DNA from: Promerops cafer
Taxonomy: Eukaryota; Chordata; Aves; Passeriformes; Nectariniidae
Assembly: GCA_013398275.1 (NCBI GenBank)
Contig: VZSE01005944.1
Location: 1,396,378-1,460,377, forward strand
Length of the DNA: 64,000 nucleotides
Reading direction: 5' to 3'
How positions within the stretch are numbered: the stretch's first letter is position 1; each line of letters opens with the position of its first letter. This document shows, in pieces, positions 48,301 to 62,461 of the stretch. The notes beneath the pieces are model-generated. The model was given only the letters and a program-made list of their open reading frames with translations. It was not told the DNA's origin and made no database searches. Made by a program: the position numbers and the translations under genes.

Positions 48301-51300
48301 AGGGAGATTTCTGTTTAAAAAAAAAGCTGATGCCAGCCTGACAGGAGAGGAGCCAAATGAATTCATAAAATCTCAGGCATCCTGCTGAACAGATTCCTGA
48401 GCTCAGTAGCTGAGTGCTATTCAGCTCCTGCAATCTCAACCACTACAAACACACTGCAAAGACCAGCAGGTAACTCTTCACCATTTTTGACAAGCCTCAG
48501 TTTTGGCAAAAAGCTTGGCTCCTGGTGCATTGCAAAGTTATTATGATAAATGTAGAACTTCCCAACACGTCATATAACAAATTTAGACAGAGCACAACAG
48601 GGGGATGCTAGGGTGATGTTTTATTCCTTGGTCAGACTCAGGGTATTGGGTCTTCTCCTTTGCCTGGGCCATGCTGCCTATGCAAATACAGTCAGTCACC
48701 AAGGGCTGCTGTAGTGCAGTTCAATGCATGGTGCAAAAGCTGGGCAGGCAAAGCTTTCAGGAAATGAAAATAGAGATGCCAAGCCTGAGGAAGAGAGAAT
48801 GGATTCTGAATAGAGGAAGAAATATGGAAAGGAGAAAAAAAATCTACATCAGTGGAGAATGGGGTTACGTTTTCCCCCTGAGTTTCAGACTGAATGCAAG
48901 AGCCCTCTACTTTGATTAATAAGAGGGACAAAGATTCTAAAAACCAGCAATTTTTGTAACCCTTGTCCTGGTGGTTGCTTTTTTAATTGGCACACACCTG
49001 GGCAAGTAAATATCCACTCTCCCATGGGCTGCTAGCTCTTCAGCATGGGAGGAAGTAGTTACCTGTGTTTCTTTACTGCTTATCTGTGTAATTGTGGATG
49101 CATGAGACCCTGGGACAGAGGGGACAGAGGGATGGCAGGGACACCGTGCCTTGGCCCCACTGTTACGGGTTGTGCTGCTCAGCAGAATAAACCTCTTCCC
49201 TGCTCAAAGTGAAGAAAAACACAGGAATGAAACCTTCAAACAAAAAACAACCCTTCTATTCTCTCACTCCCATCTGTTGCTTCTTTACCTTTCCTTTGCT
49301 TTTCTCTAGTGCTGGTGCGGGCAGACACAGCAGGATGGAAAGAAATTAATCTTCACCCACTAAAATATGTTTTCTCAGAGTGAGATCTGTGACTTGAAAA
49401 CCAACTCTACTTAAAAAACCCCAAACACACATACGCAGGAGGTTTTCACAGTTGTCTGATATATTTTTCAAATGTTTACTAAGCCACCATTTCTTTCTCC
49501 CCATCTTTCTAACAAACAGGACCCTGTCAGCAGCTAGGCAATAATGAATGGCTCTGGGTGAAAAACAAACCTCTCTAAAATGTGGTCCATCCAAACTGAA
49601 AAACAGTTACTTTTCCTAGGCACTGCTGTGTGGTGAGCTTGGTAAACCAAGTGCCTTCTGTGGATCATACACTTTGCATTCTTTTATAAATAGCATACCT
49701 CATCAAAACATGTCAGGTTAAAATTTTTAGTATTGTTTTAGTTGGTTTTTAATTTGAAGTGGTGGGAGTTTGTTCCATGACTGTGTAGCCATGGTGTCCC
49801 TCCTAGTCTCCCTCAGCCTGGACATCTACTCCTATTTAATTGCAAATATTATGGCATCATTAGTTGGTTTTATATTTCTGTGCTGCTTGCTTTCACTCTC
49901 CTGACTAGATCAGGATATATGCAGAACAGTTAAATTTTCCATTTTATTGATACAAATCACCAAAGAGTTTTTCTAGATGACTTGCTTACTGTGACTGTGG
50001 ACTTTTTTTTTTTTTACATTTGCATATTATGTGTTCTGCCCTAATGACTTTTAAACTACTTAGATAATTCCAGCAAAATTTGGCAAAGAGACAGTATTTT
50101 CAAGCATATCAAACTGTGATTAGTCTAATGAAAATAGAGTAGCCAGAACCTATTAGTACTTTTACTGAGGATGAGTGAATTAATTCAAGTTGGAGAGAGA
50201 TCCTGAAAGCCTTCTCTTCAGAGAAAAAAAAAATATAGCACAAATCCAAAAGAAATGAAACTATTCACTGAGTTACACATTTTTCTCATCATAACCAACA
50301 TTGTTGGACACTGTTCTTTTTCGTTCAACTCACGTTTCACACAGTAATTCTGATCTAACAAGTATGACATAAAAATGCTTCAGAAGGCAAAAAGGAGAAT
50401 TTTTTTATCTTGCAGACACTACAACCTCCACCCACTGGACAACAATATTTGGAATAAAGTGGTTTCATCTGTAAAAGAAGGGCCAATTCAATCTCCTTTT
50501 GCATATTGTCCTTGGGACAATATTTACTCTAGAAGCTGCTAAAGCCCTTAATTAGCTGCAGGCAGGTAGTTTGTGGCAACTGGATTCCAGCTGAATTTAG
50601 CAGGAGTCCCGCGGGCCTGCTGAGCAGTGCATTAACATCTGCACATCAAAAAGTGCTGCATGTCCTCCCCCAGCAGCCTGCCCATCACGGGGTAGCAAGG
50701 AAACACAAGGAAAAAAGCTCCTTAACATGGCATGCTCTGAGCAAACACTTTTCCCTTTCACATTGTTGCTTCAATATTTACCTGTCAACTCCCTTCCCTC
50801 GCACATTTACTGTAATAAATGCATTAAACCAGCAATAATCCCACCTCATCCATTTCTTTTCACTGACTTTTTCACACGGGTTTTAGTTACCTGTGTAGGA
50901 AATCCTTGATTCAGCTGCCTACAAACTCACATAAGTGGTTATTAGCATGCTATTAGTGAGAATATCCTGAGGAACAGTTAAAAGCTGCTGAGTTATATGT
51001 TCAGTATTGCCTTGGATCTTATTTTCTCTTTATATATTCTTTCTAAAACATCTTTGTTTTAGACTGCTGGATGGTAAGCCAGGACTTCCTTGACAGTTAG
51101 CTGGGGTTTGAACAGCCAAGAACTGCCTAATTGGTATGGTGCTGCGAGCAAATGACATCATTGAAAACATACAACTGTTTTTCTGTTAACTGCTTGTAGT
51201 TCCAGTGCTATGGAATGCCTAAAAAGCTAGAGATTAGTAAAATATATGGCTGATATAACAAGAAGTTGAAACAGTTCCTTTTTTTATTCACTCCTCAGTT

Positions 51301-51712
51301 GAGAGGAGCTGTGAATGAAATTCTTCCAGGTTAATGGCAGTGATTTTAAATTTTGAATGCCCTGATTCACACTTGGCTTGGTTTAATCATGTTACTTATC
51401 TAATAATTTCATCAAGAGCATAAAAATGTGTGCACAAACACTACACTGATGCACTTCTGATTACTGTCTTTCAAAACCATATAGATGTGCTTTTAAGGAG
51501 GCAGATATGTTTATTTTTTGAATTTTCCTTGTGTGGCATGGGCAGTGTATGCTTTGCAAGCACGCAGTAATTTTCTGCCTCAGGACCTCATAACCAAACA
51601 CAACTGGGAAGAGTTACATACTAAAGAAGCTGGTGCTGTGTGTTTGAGTAGGAACTTGGACTTTGTCAGGTGGGAAGAGAAAAGCTTTTAAGGGTTTGAG
51701 GAAGTTGCTACA

Positions 51713-51731
51713 TCAAGTGCAGGGCACTTGA
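51713..51731. repeat. Palindrome with 8-bp arms and 3-nt centre
   Basis: TCAAGTGC and GCACTTGA are exact reverse complements around AGG. The half-site AAGTG resembles NK2-class homeodomain sites; functional meaning is inference only. Confidence 0.85.
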
Positions 51732-54700
51732 AGAAAGCAGTTTTAAAAAGTGAGCTGGGGGAAAAAATGAAAATTTGGAATAAAGAGAGTAGAAATTAAG
51801 ATGGGAAGAAGTTCATCAGGATTTTGAGAATAAGTGTCAAAGATGTTTGTCAGGAAAACCCCTGATATCAAGTCCTGAACTTTCTGCTTGTTCACAGAAA
51901 TGGATTCCTTTATTATAAAATTTTCTGCTAATTTAAAAGGCAGCCGGATGCACCTTGACAGATACAGAGGATTTCAGTTTCATTTGGGAGGTCTCAACTT
52001 AGAAAGAAGAGCAAAACCAAGTCAGAGGAGAAAGCTGCAGAAGAACATTATATTTGATCTCTGCTCATCTCTGAAATCTGTGTTATCTTCTTGCTGTTGC
52101 TTTTAACTAGGATCCAGTTTAACATCAGGTCAAGAGTAGTTACCTATTTGCAGGGATGTTAAGGGGTAGAAAGAGAAAGAATAAAGACTTGGAGCAATGA
52201 TTCCTTTACTGATGTATTCTACTTGCCATCATTGCTCCTACTCCCTGTTTTAATTTCCTTTTACACCTGTTTAGCTGACTTTGCCACCTACAGGAAGAGA
52301 CATTAATTTTATGAGTGTATCCAAACAAAGTCCGTGAGGTGTCTGCATAATGCAGCAGGAAGCTCTAGTGGCAGATGCAAGGATCCAGCTGCAGCATGGA
52401 GCACACAGCTTTGTTACCCACTCGTTATCTCCTAATTTGTGTGTACATAAAGCAGAGGCTTTAATTCTATCTCTACTGAAAACCCTGAAAGTCAGTAAAA
52501 TTGTAAAAAATGTTTGTGGGGTAGAGCATTGCCTAGGCACAACTTTTTTTTAAGCAGATGTACTGAACACCATTAGGGCTGTGCTATGATGAGCTGCAAA
52601 CATTTCAACTTTTCAAAATAAAAACATCATGGCTAATGTTATGCAAATTACAACAATGCTGAGTAACTTTCAGCACCATCAAGGGCTTCTGCTTGGAAAT
52701 AGAAACATCTGTGAAACTAAATTGACAGAACAGGGTTGCTTTTCTTTTTTTTAGAAAGCAAATTTGTTCCTCTTGCATTAGAAGGTAGCAAGGTAAAACA
52801 GAGACCCCCCAAAACTAAGAAAACAACTAATCTGTGAATCCCATGGCACCCCTCCATACAGAGTTCAGCTTGCCCCAGACTCCAATTTCTTGAGTAAGAC
52901 ATCCTGAAAGAAGTTTACAAAGGTTCAGTGGTTTGGATGTTTCCTGATGCACTTACAGCCCAGGACTTTCCAAGGCATCAGCTCATGTGACTGTCTCTTC
53001 TGAGCTGGGCTCATTCAGAGGCATGGCTTTTCTTCAGAGAGTTTCCTCTACTGAGCACCTGAGTCATCCAGGGGGACTGAGGCCATTGATGGAAGCCGTG
53101 TCAAACATAAGGTTGAGCATTTAAAGAATTTTTAAGAGTTTGGAAAGATATCAAGAAGAGATTTTTATGCCATACAAATGTATTTTATTTTCACATCTAG
53201 TCTCTGATGATGTGAAAAAGGGAAGAGACAGATATTGAAGACAGACGTATTTTTAAACTTGGAATGATTCAAGCTGTCCTCTGTATTCTGTGGCTCAGAT
53301 CAATGCTTGTTTTATCTTGCTGTATATTTCAATCTCAAACTGACTTCCACCTACATTTTGTTGTGCTGTGGTTTTTTTTTTTTTATTGGCATATTGTTAG
53401 CAAATGGAGAAAGGATAAAAAATCTCCAGCAAAGACTTAAACATATTTTTGATTTTAGTATCCATTCCACAAAATAATTCCCCCTGATGCAGAGGCCATG
53501 ATAAAAAGGGACACCTTTACAATATTTTTGGCTGGAAGCTGTTTTTGACGTTGAGAAATTCAGCTCATATGTTTTATTTTCTTTATTGGCCGAAGATGTG
53601 CTTTGTGCTGATGAGGTTTGGGAATCATAATTTCATGCTCTGTCTCAAGGCAAGAGGCTGAATTCAGTCTATTTTGTGCCTGTTTATCTGCCATTAGAAA
53701 CCTAATCCTGACACCACGGTTTGTGAGCCGAGGAGCTCAGGAATGAGGGCTCCTTCAGGGCACTGCCCCACCTGGGGACACCTCCCTGCCCCCCAGAACA
53801 ATGCCCACCTCCTAAAATCTTTCTTTGTTCTCCTGTCGTCATAGTGACGTGCAGTGAAAATGAAATGCAACAGAGGAAACACACAAACCTTTCCATAGCA
53901 TCTCTTTACTGATGCCTGACAGAGTACTGGCGAAGCTGTCTGCCTGCAGATGAATCCTCAGTGCAGACTTTGCTCCAAGGTCACAGATGTGGACAGGCAG
54001 AAACTTGGGCTGAACACTGAGAATGTGTGGGAGACAGTTATGAGGTCCCTTAGAAGGCAATGACTAATCTTCCTCTGTTTTTCCCCATATTAACCTGATG
54101 GTGAGTAACCTACACTTGCCTTGTTTTGTACAATATTGCTCTCCAACACATAAACACACACACATCTCCTGCAGAATTTTCTGTTGAAATTTCCACCAGA
54201 TAAAAGACACTAGACCTGACAATGGTTTTTTCTTCTTAGATATTTGAAAGAACACTTTGAAGATCTTTTAATTACACAAGTTATCAAGAACTTGGTGTTT
54301 TTTTCAGCACTTTCTCATTGCTGTATATCCTTCTGCTTGTACATTTGAACACATCCCTGCAGCTTTTTATCCCTCTAAGTCAAAACTGCTGCATATTTAT
54401 CACAGGAAGATGCTTATGTCTCAATTATAAAATCATGAATTATGCTACTTAGCTCTACTGTGGAAGCACCCAAAGAGCTCAAGTTTTGCTCTTTCTGCAT
54501 TTCTAGAAACTGGTTTATTTTCCCTAAATAAATTGTCTTAATTATTATGTATAGAAAACAACTGATTGATGTTAGCTTTGCTCCAAGAAGGTGAAGTAGA
54601 TTCAGTGACGGAGTGATGGAGCAATGGCATTCATTGAGTGTTTTTCTCTTAACAGCACGGAAATCAGCAGTTTATAATAAACTTCTGCCTGGATCATCAG

Positions 54701-57700
54701 CAGAAACAGACATCAATGGGACTGTCCTCCATGAATTTATCTAATTTGCCTTATTGGAAACATTTTTAGATTCTGTAATTTATGATAAAAAGTTCCAGAG
54801 TTTATCTGTATGCTGCATGAAAAGGTTTGTTCTTTAATTTGTTCCAAGCCTATTTTCTTTTATTGCCTTTACTTTGATACCATGAAAATCATTGAATGCC
54901 TTCTTTATTCATGATGCATCACTTATTTTTGTTTCAACACTAAGAATTCTCAAAACATGTGAAGAGCAGCAGCAGATGTAATCTTTTATTCCCTAAATAA
55001 GCACAATGTATATCGCTTTTAAATATGTCTTCTGCTGAATTCTGAATATTTGATACTGTAGTTTTAATCCAAGTCATGTATCTTTGATAACCTGAGCTGT
55101 ACAGTTTAGGAGGAAGTACAGCTGTTAGCTAGTGTTTATTTGCTGTATAAAAAAACCCCCTGAATAAATATTCTGGAAACCAGAGAATAAATTATATACT
55201 CATAATGCCTTACACAGGAAGCTTGAAATACAAAGCTTCATAAGAAAGTTGAACCTACCAAATCCTCTTTCTAAAACCATGGCTCATTCTGCACCACTTT
55301 ACCCTTTGCAAAGTGGTGTGTGAGACCCTGACTTGCTGACACCAACAGCATTTCCCCCACTGTCTTGGGCAGTGTCAGTATTTTTGCCAGTTGTTCATTT
55401 AAGATCAAGATTATTTGTACCATGAACTGGAAACTGGAATTGGCAATCAGCTCTCTATTTTTATTATTAAAAGAAAAAAAAAAGAAAATCAATGACCAGA
55501 CTCCTTCCTAAAAAAAGAGAAATAATCTATCCTACCTCTGTAAAGAGTTGAAGGATACTGCACAAAACAAATAATTATTTTGCTGCTGGTTATTTCACTG
55601 GAAGATAATCATTCTGCATTTGCTAATCACACTTTGTTGTTGCTAATGCCTTACTGCTATTGGTCTTGCATTGCAGAGTGTTGACTGATAAACTTTTGTC
55701 ATTTACTTGTTTGGATTCATCATTGCTATTTCAAACTGTTATCACTTTTTTGTTTTTAATGCATTTTGATTTATATTTGAAGCAGTACAAGAGTTTATCA
55801 GTGGCTTCACTATTTCTCTTTTTACAAGATACTGTAAGAAATTGTTGCAAAATTTAAGTCAGACAGATCTGGGTTTATATCTGGTTATAAAACAGTGCAG
55901 TAAAAATCATTTGATATACTAGTCCCAACCTTAAGCAAGATATCCATTGTGATGCTGATCTGTATGAAATTATTTTTCATTTCTTGTAAAACATGAATCC
56001 TAAACAAGAAAACAGAAAGCCTACTTTGAAAAGTGAATAATGCCCCGGCCCTGCAAACACAACTGAACACGAGGATATCCACAAGTGTCGGAAAGGGGAA
56101 GCAGAAACAAGTGGATTTTGTGCTAAATACCAGCAGCAGGAGTCTGCAGATCTCTCTGGGGCTGCACCAGGGCACATTCTCAGCTTGCTGAATATAAGGT
56201 AAACAGCTCTGAAAGACACAAGTGTTTAAGTCACTGGGTAACATTATTAGGTATTGGACACTATCTATCAGATCATCTACAAAAAAAGAAATACCAGTGG
56301 AGCTAATTAAGAGAGCACACAATCATAAAAGGTCTGACTTCAAAGGTATTTTTGATATCTCTAGTTTCTTTTTAGTCAAAAGTCATCTTGATTTTGAGTG
56401 TAATATTGGTTTATTTTCCCTAAGAGGTAAACATACTAGATAAAAGTGTCCTAATACTGAATGCCACGTTTACCTCTTCCTTGAACTATTAGTTCCATGG
56501 CAAACAGTAAAATAACCTTCTTAAGCTTATTCCACTGGTTTGCAAGCAAGCAATTACAATATTTTACTAAATAATCCAAAGCCAAAGTAGAAGGAAACAG
56601 TGCATGCAGTCACAAAAAGTGGTGCATGCTCACACACAAAACCCAGTATTACTTAACACCATATTACTGTAGCTAATTAACATTAAAAATTCATTGAGTA
56701 CTATATAGAACAGCAAAAAAAATGGTGCCCCCTTAAGGAATAATAAACCTTTGTAAATAAAAGTGATTATTTGAAAAAACTCTAACTAAACATCAATTCT
56801 CTTGTATTTATTTATACCTCTGTGTGTATATACATGTATGAGTGTACTTAGATCCACACACAATCATGTACTTTCCCTGATTACACTAATCTTGGTGCAC
56901 ACACTTTTCTGTGCACATAGAAGTCTCTTTTGTGTCCTGTTGGTATCATATATTGCTAAGCATTGGGCTAAGACAAAATTCAATTAGCAATGAAAGAGTT
57001 ACTGTGAGGAAGAAACTGAAGGCTGCAATGATGATTTTGATGTTATGCTTATCATACTCCTAAGGAGACACTTGATTACTGAATTTCCAGAACATCCAGA
57101 AAATACCATGCAGTGAATAAACATTAGTTTTGTTTTAGTTTTTTTTTTTTTTCAATTCACAAATGTTACATTGTGCTTTGTGTAGAAAACTTATAATAGA
57201 AACATATTCTACTGATGCTGAAATTACATTTCTCAAACTGACTATATTAAGCCCTCTGCTGGAGAAGAGTTATACAAATGCAACATGATTAAAGTCATGA
57301 TAAACAAAAAAGAGAACTTGAGGGGACATATGCAATATTTATGTACTAGCATTAAATGAGTCAAAAACCAGAAATAAATAGATTTTTCTTTACATCCCTG
57401 TTTCTTGGTTTTTTTAAATGCATGAAACCACGTTCTTGTTTCACACACAGTACTTGAGGTACTTGGCTCTTTGGCTCTCAGAATAGAGATTTTTATATTG
57501 TCTTTCTCAAACACTCTGTGAAGAAGACAAATACTGCTCTTCTTACTTGTAACAGGAATATAATTAATATTCAGGATCATCTTGAACTCTAGAGCATACA
57601 AAGACTCGAAACTGATTTACCATAATAATCTTAAGATCTCTGTGGAAATGAAGTTTCCTTCTGTCCTCCCACTTTGCAGCTGTTAGATGAAAAATCCCCA

Positions 57701-57977
57701 CATTGTCCTGTGGAAATTCTTCACAAGGAGAAATGGATGGTAGGTATGACAAAAGAACTTTTGCAAAGTGCAGGTGGCTAAAATGACGTTGGTCATCAAC
57801 TCCATTACTCTCTAGTATAAGGTCTGAACATATGAGGAGGATTTTTAAAATTCTCACAACTATTTCAGAAAGAAGGGAGAAAAAACATCTTGTTCAGCTG
57901 TGTAGGCATGAACTGACCCCAGTCACTGCTTTGGGGTGGTTTTTTCTGCCCATTTCTAGTTTCTTTGCCCCATGCAG

Positions 57978-58039
57978 AATTGTTCTGGATGAAGATTCGG
58001 CCCCAGAGAGACTTTGGAATAGATTTCTGCTTAGAACAG
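57978..58039 (+). other. Exon-like 62-bp segment, unrecognised
   Basis: A strong acceptor (TTTCTTTGCCCCATGCAG) and a moderate donor (ACAG|GTAGAT) bound 62 bp that is open in two frames. One reads IVLDEDSAPERLWNRF, the other LFWMKIRPQRDFG. Just downstream, the minus strand also has a tidy acceptor/donor pair around 58054-58088. Opposed exon-like pairs this close together argue that both are chance. Confidence 0.1.
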
Positions 58040-59911
58040 GTAGATGAGCTCACCTTTGGGTTTTTTCAGACCAAATGAACATGGGGAGCTAGGAGAGAAG
58101 AGATAATTTTAGAGGAGACATGGAAATTGTTACCTTGACTGATTGATTGACTGATTGCATGCCTTTGGCTCCCAAAGATAGGGAACAACTTGTGGTCTGT
58201 GCAGATGATTCAGCTCACAAAATATATTTACAGGTGAGGAAGATATCATGAGTCTGTGTTGTATATAATACTTTAAAATGCACGTAGAATCTGCAAGTCG
58301 ATCTACAACATTATTTCTGTAAGATGAGAAACGTACTAAGCAGAGGCAGAATAGTAGTATCAGAACTGTCTAAAACTGTATTTCTGTGACACTCTTATCT
58401 TTCAGCCCTTTGGCTCGAGTTATAGGCATTACAAGACATGCAAGAACATAAACTGAAAGTTTATACTTTTTAACAAGCTTTGCTATTTTTTTTCCAATTT
58501 TAAGTTGACTTTTTTCTCATAGAATTTCTTACTAATGATATTGTGCAAACCCCTGTCCTGGGGCAATGCCTGGATTCCTGCAATCACATGATTTTCACTT
58601 GTTTTGACACTCTTGTTCAGCTGACTAGTTTCTGAGTGACAGTGACCACTTAGAAAGAGTGCCAATGAGGTGAAAAATAAGCCATTTACACTCTGAGAAT
58701 GTCCTGTCCTTGCAGACCAAACGTGTGTTTCACTTGCACAGTGAAAGCCAGTGAAGTGTAGCTCATTGATGTTGCATATATTTTTGACCAGGCTATATAC
58801 AGGCAATAACCACGGCCCTTTTTGCCCTTTGGTCTTATAAAAGAAGGCAGAAGATGAAAGAAAATTGAATTGGATCAAATATATGCACAAATAAAAGAAT
58901 TCTGAACATGAGGATTCTCTTTAGTATGTATTACATATGAATGAAGCATTCTTTTCCACTGTAGATTAGTATGAGTTTGATGTGAGTGTAAGAAACAGGG
59001 CTGCAGGGAGTCTAGAAGTGTACTGTCCTGGTCAAAATCCAAGCACATAACCTTGTGTCAAAATTAAAATATGCAAATAATTTCTATGGAGAAATTTGGG
59101 AAGATTTTGTTTAGATTTTTTGTTGTTGCTGTTCATTAAGTGAGAAGGAAAGAAGCTTCAGGATTTCTTCAAAACTTCCAAAATAACACATAGGATCTGC
59201 AGAGGTGTTTCAAGGTTTGATAATGGCTTTAGGTGTTTTGACCTCCCCAGACCTCAAACTGTGTGAACATACTGCAAATTTGCTGTTGCTGTTTATTGTT
59301 GGTAGGCAACAGCCAGTGCAGAGAAAGTGTAATTAAGGTGTGCTGCAGTGCAGCAGAGGGAATGCTCTCCTCTGCCTAGAGGAATTAATTCACCCTCGTG
59401 TAAGGGAGATCAACTTTTACAGTTTACTCTGGCTATGAGTAATAATTATCAGCCTTGATCAACTCCTGGGTCATGCCCATTAACATCAGCAGTCTTTCAC
59501 AGATCTGGCATCACACTGCACTTGCCCACAGGGGGACACACAGATGTGTGACTGGAAACATCCTCTGGGATACTTTGTGTAGATCATGTCCCCCACCATT
59601 TGCCACTGTGAAAGGTAGCTATAAATAAATACTTAGAATGTAGGTACATCTGAGGGATACCCATGGATATACAGGCTAGAGATTGATGAGAACCAATGAG
59701 TTAATGCAATGACAATTTCAGTTCCTGTCTGTAGATGCACTAAACCAGAAAACACTGTGAAAAAACGCAGTAAATATGACCTAGGCATTAATTAAGAAAG
59801 CCCTGTAATGACCTCTGATTCTCTTCTGTGCAAGAATGTAGAGATCCTTGCTACCATGCCAGGTTGCAGGACATACTGTATCAGGACTGCCTCAACTGCC
59901 TTAAGGAGCAT
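58040..59911. other. Unique AT-rich sequence, no gene recognised
   Basis: Includes a short degenerate GATT/GACT run near 58139-58157. Nothing else can be supported. Confidence 0.5.
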
Positions 59912-60196
59912 GCAGAGATAGGATAAAGGGGAATGACTTCAAACAGACTGAGGGCAGGTTTAGATTGGATGTGGGGGAGAAATTCTTTCCTGTGAGGGTG
60001 GAGAGCACTGGAACAGGCTGCCCAGAGAACATGTGGATGCCCCATCCCTGGAAGTGCTCCAGGCCAAGCTGGTTGGAGCTCTGAGCAACTAGACCACTCT
60101 GGTCTAGTGGAAGATGTCCTTGCCCATGGCAGGGGGTTTGGAATGAGATGATCTTTAAGGTCCTTTCCAACCCAAACCATTCTATGATTCTGTGAT
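59912..60196 (+). mobile_element. CR1 LINE 3' end (5'-truncated copy)
   Basis: Closely follows the avian CR1 3' terminus. In order it carries GATAGGATAAAGGGGAATG, GGGCAGGTTTAGATTGGATG, GAACAGGCTGCCCAGAGAA, ATGCCCCATCCCTGGAAGTG, ATGATCTTTAAGGTCCTTTC and the terminal microsatellite-like ATTCTATGATTCTGTGAT. It carries the end of ORF2 and the short 3' UTR only, the usual outcome of 5' truncation in CR1. It is intact enough to be among the younger repeats in the window. An 11-bp extra segment creates a perfect hairpin at 60089-60107, listed separately. The copy codes for no working protein. Confidence 0.95.
60089..60107. repeat. Perfect palindromic insertion inside the CR1 copy
   Basis: CTAGACCA and TGGTCTAG flank CTC. 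Relatives read GAGCAACCTGGTCTAGTGG-like here, so the left arm appears to be an inverted copy of the neighbouring TGGTCTAG word. This is the signature of a small templated insertion during replication or repair. Confidence 0.8.
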
Positions 60197-62461
60197 CCAT
60201 GAAATACCTGCCTCACTGCCCCTCATACTCATTTAGGCTTTCTGGCACCCTCACTGCAAAAGCATTTATATAGCCATGGGAACTAATCCAGATACAGAGA
60301 AATCTTTCTCTTTCAAAATGATTTTTCAGCCACAAGTACCTCTTGATCTACTTCACAACACCATTCTTAAAGGCACAACAAGTGGGTGAAAATGAGTGAC
60401 CAATGGCTTTTGCCACCAAAGTGAGACATAAATCAAACATCTGCCACTGCCACACCCCCTCGTACAGTCTTCTGAATTCATGCTATGGCTCAGGGCATAT
60501 GAAAAGAACAAAATATGATGCAGATTACTCATTTTGGTAAGGAAACCAACCAGCCATACCTGAAACACTACAAATGAGCTCTCTGAAGTGTTCAAGGAAG
60601 AGGTGACATAGCTCTGAGGAAAGAACATATCTGCAGCAAATGGGACTGGTTGTGCTTCCTTGCTTCCTGAGAACACCGTTGCCAGAATGATGATTTATTG
60701 GTGTCTTGTGTGAAACTCAAACAACGAGCATGAGAGACTCTTTTCCCATAGGAACTCTTCTAATGACCATGTTCATGACATGGGTGGATAGCACAGCAGC
60801 CAGGAACAGCAGCATCCTTTTTAAACAATTCAGACATGAGACGACTGATTTCTTTTTCCTGATGCTGTTTGGAAACATGAACACAAGAGCAATTTTTCTG
60901 ACATACTGCCAAGACAGCTCCAGGCTTGGAAAAGTTTTTAAGAAGTAAGGATGTCTTTTCCGTGCTCTTCATTATGTAACTTGTTCTTAGATAAGTATCA
61001 CAGAGAGCCATACAGCAAGAGAGCCAATTATAAGTTAAGGAGAAAAGTGAAATTTTTGTGGAGAGAGATTAAAAAAAAAAGTGATTTATTGTCTTGGGGT
61101 GAATAAAGAAAAAGGGAGTTCCAGATAAACAGGGAGGAAAAAAAAACACCAACCAAAATTAAAAAGTGACTTCTGACCTCAGACTCAGGGAAAGGGACAG
61201 AAAGGGACTGGAGGAAAGATCTGGATTGGATAGACTATACTCACTGGTGCTTTTTATTATCACACACACAAAAAAATAATATTCTTAGTCCTCCATAGAG
61301 ATAAGTAAAGATCTATTATTCTATACATGTTATATGTCCTAAAGGCAGCAAGTTGCTGAGGGTAAGGTAAATCATCAGTTCCTTTATTTCGTATGTTCTA
61401 CAATGGGTGAGAGAAACTGTATTTTCATCTCTTTGACTGTAAGATTGTACCTGAATGGCAATGCTCTAATGCTACCACATTTTAAGAGGCTATCCTGAGC
61501 ATTGATTTGAAAGTATTTGCACTGAGACCTCTTTAAGCAAGTGAAAAGAGAAATTGTAAAGCACCAAATACCAAGTTCTCCTTTTTATTTGAAGTTGTCA
61601 TGGACATTAAAGATGCTGATGAATCAGTTCTTCAGACACTTTTTCTTTTCACAGGGTGCCATTTCTGTAGAAAGTAGGAATATGCAGAAGAGATACTATT
61701 TTTTTCAGGCAGCTCATTTGTTTAACATGGTCTGCAAGACATAATGCCTTCAGGGTGTTGCTCAGAAAGAAAACTTAGTCTTCTTTAGGACTTAAAATGA
61801 ATACAGTTTCTTAGGGTTACAGAATCAGTCAGAAGTACAGATCTCCAATAGGATTTATGGTGAGTCAGTTGTTTGCAAATGAATTTCCAAGAATCCTGAA
61901 ATCTTATCACAGCCAAGGGAATACCACAACTGAGAACTGACTTGTATTTCTGATGTGCATCTTTACCCTGTAAACTCTGGAGGGACAAAGTCTGGAGAAC
62001 CTGTAAAAATTCTCACTGCACATCCTCTCTTTTTGAGAAAGCCGTAAGTCACAGCTGACAATTTCTGTGATCTTTACCTCAGAGTAGTAACCCTTCAGTA
62101 CTGAGGAGCTCCAGGGATATTGGTCCTTCATGTTAACATTCAGAGTGAGTGAAATTTTGACTTCTGGACTACAGTCTTTTAGACTACGCCAGGAGAGGGA
62201 CTGATATGATAATTACCCATGTTTCTGAAGGATTATATTGTCCTTGCTATTGCTATCCAAAAGCTATTGTTGCTTCTACCCATGAGCCTTACCTCTGTCA
62301 AAAGTGGATAAAACACAGGGGAAGGTAAGATTTATTTCTTTAAAGGGAATGAAGGAAGTGAGGCCTGTTGTTCCAAGAACCTCCATAATTTGCTTATGTT
62401 TATTGATCAGATTCTTTATTTAATAGAGCACTGGACACCTGGGACCTTGGAGAAGAAGAGA
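60197..62461. other. Unique sequence between two CR1 copies
   Basis: No gene recognised. Contains an A10 run at 61071-61080 and a short CA array followed by A-rich sequence at 61261-61277. Confidence 0.5.

Larger units (their letters stand above)
37862..57977. other. Long AT-rich unique stretch, no gene recognised
   Basis: Twenty kilobases without a recognisable gene or mobile element. Contents noted: T13 runs at 38482-38494, 44820-44832, 50003-50015 and 53372-53384; T14 at 57139-57152; a CAAA microsatellite at about 45321-45350; a 9-bp tandem GGGACAGAG at 49112-49129; a short AC array at 54154-54164; and a small palindrome at 51713-51731. Sub-regions around 41.9-42.6 kb have the texture of conserved non-coding DNA. 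Open frames are short and unsupported. Confidence 0.55.

Noticed and set aside
55095..55123. Inverted repeat AGCTGTAC / GTACAGCT
   Set aside because: Only 8-bp arms with a 13-nt loop; expected by chance in a window of this size.
57242..57857. Two overlapping minus-strand frames of 119 and 97 codons
   Set aside because: Different frames, no motif and no supported splice borders; AT-rich chance frames.
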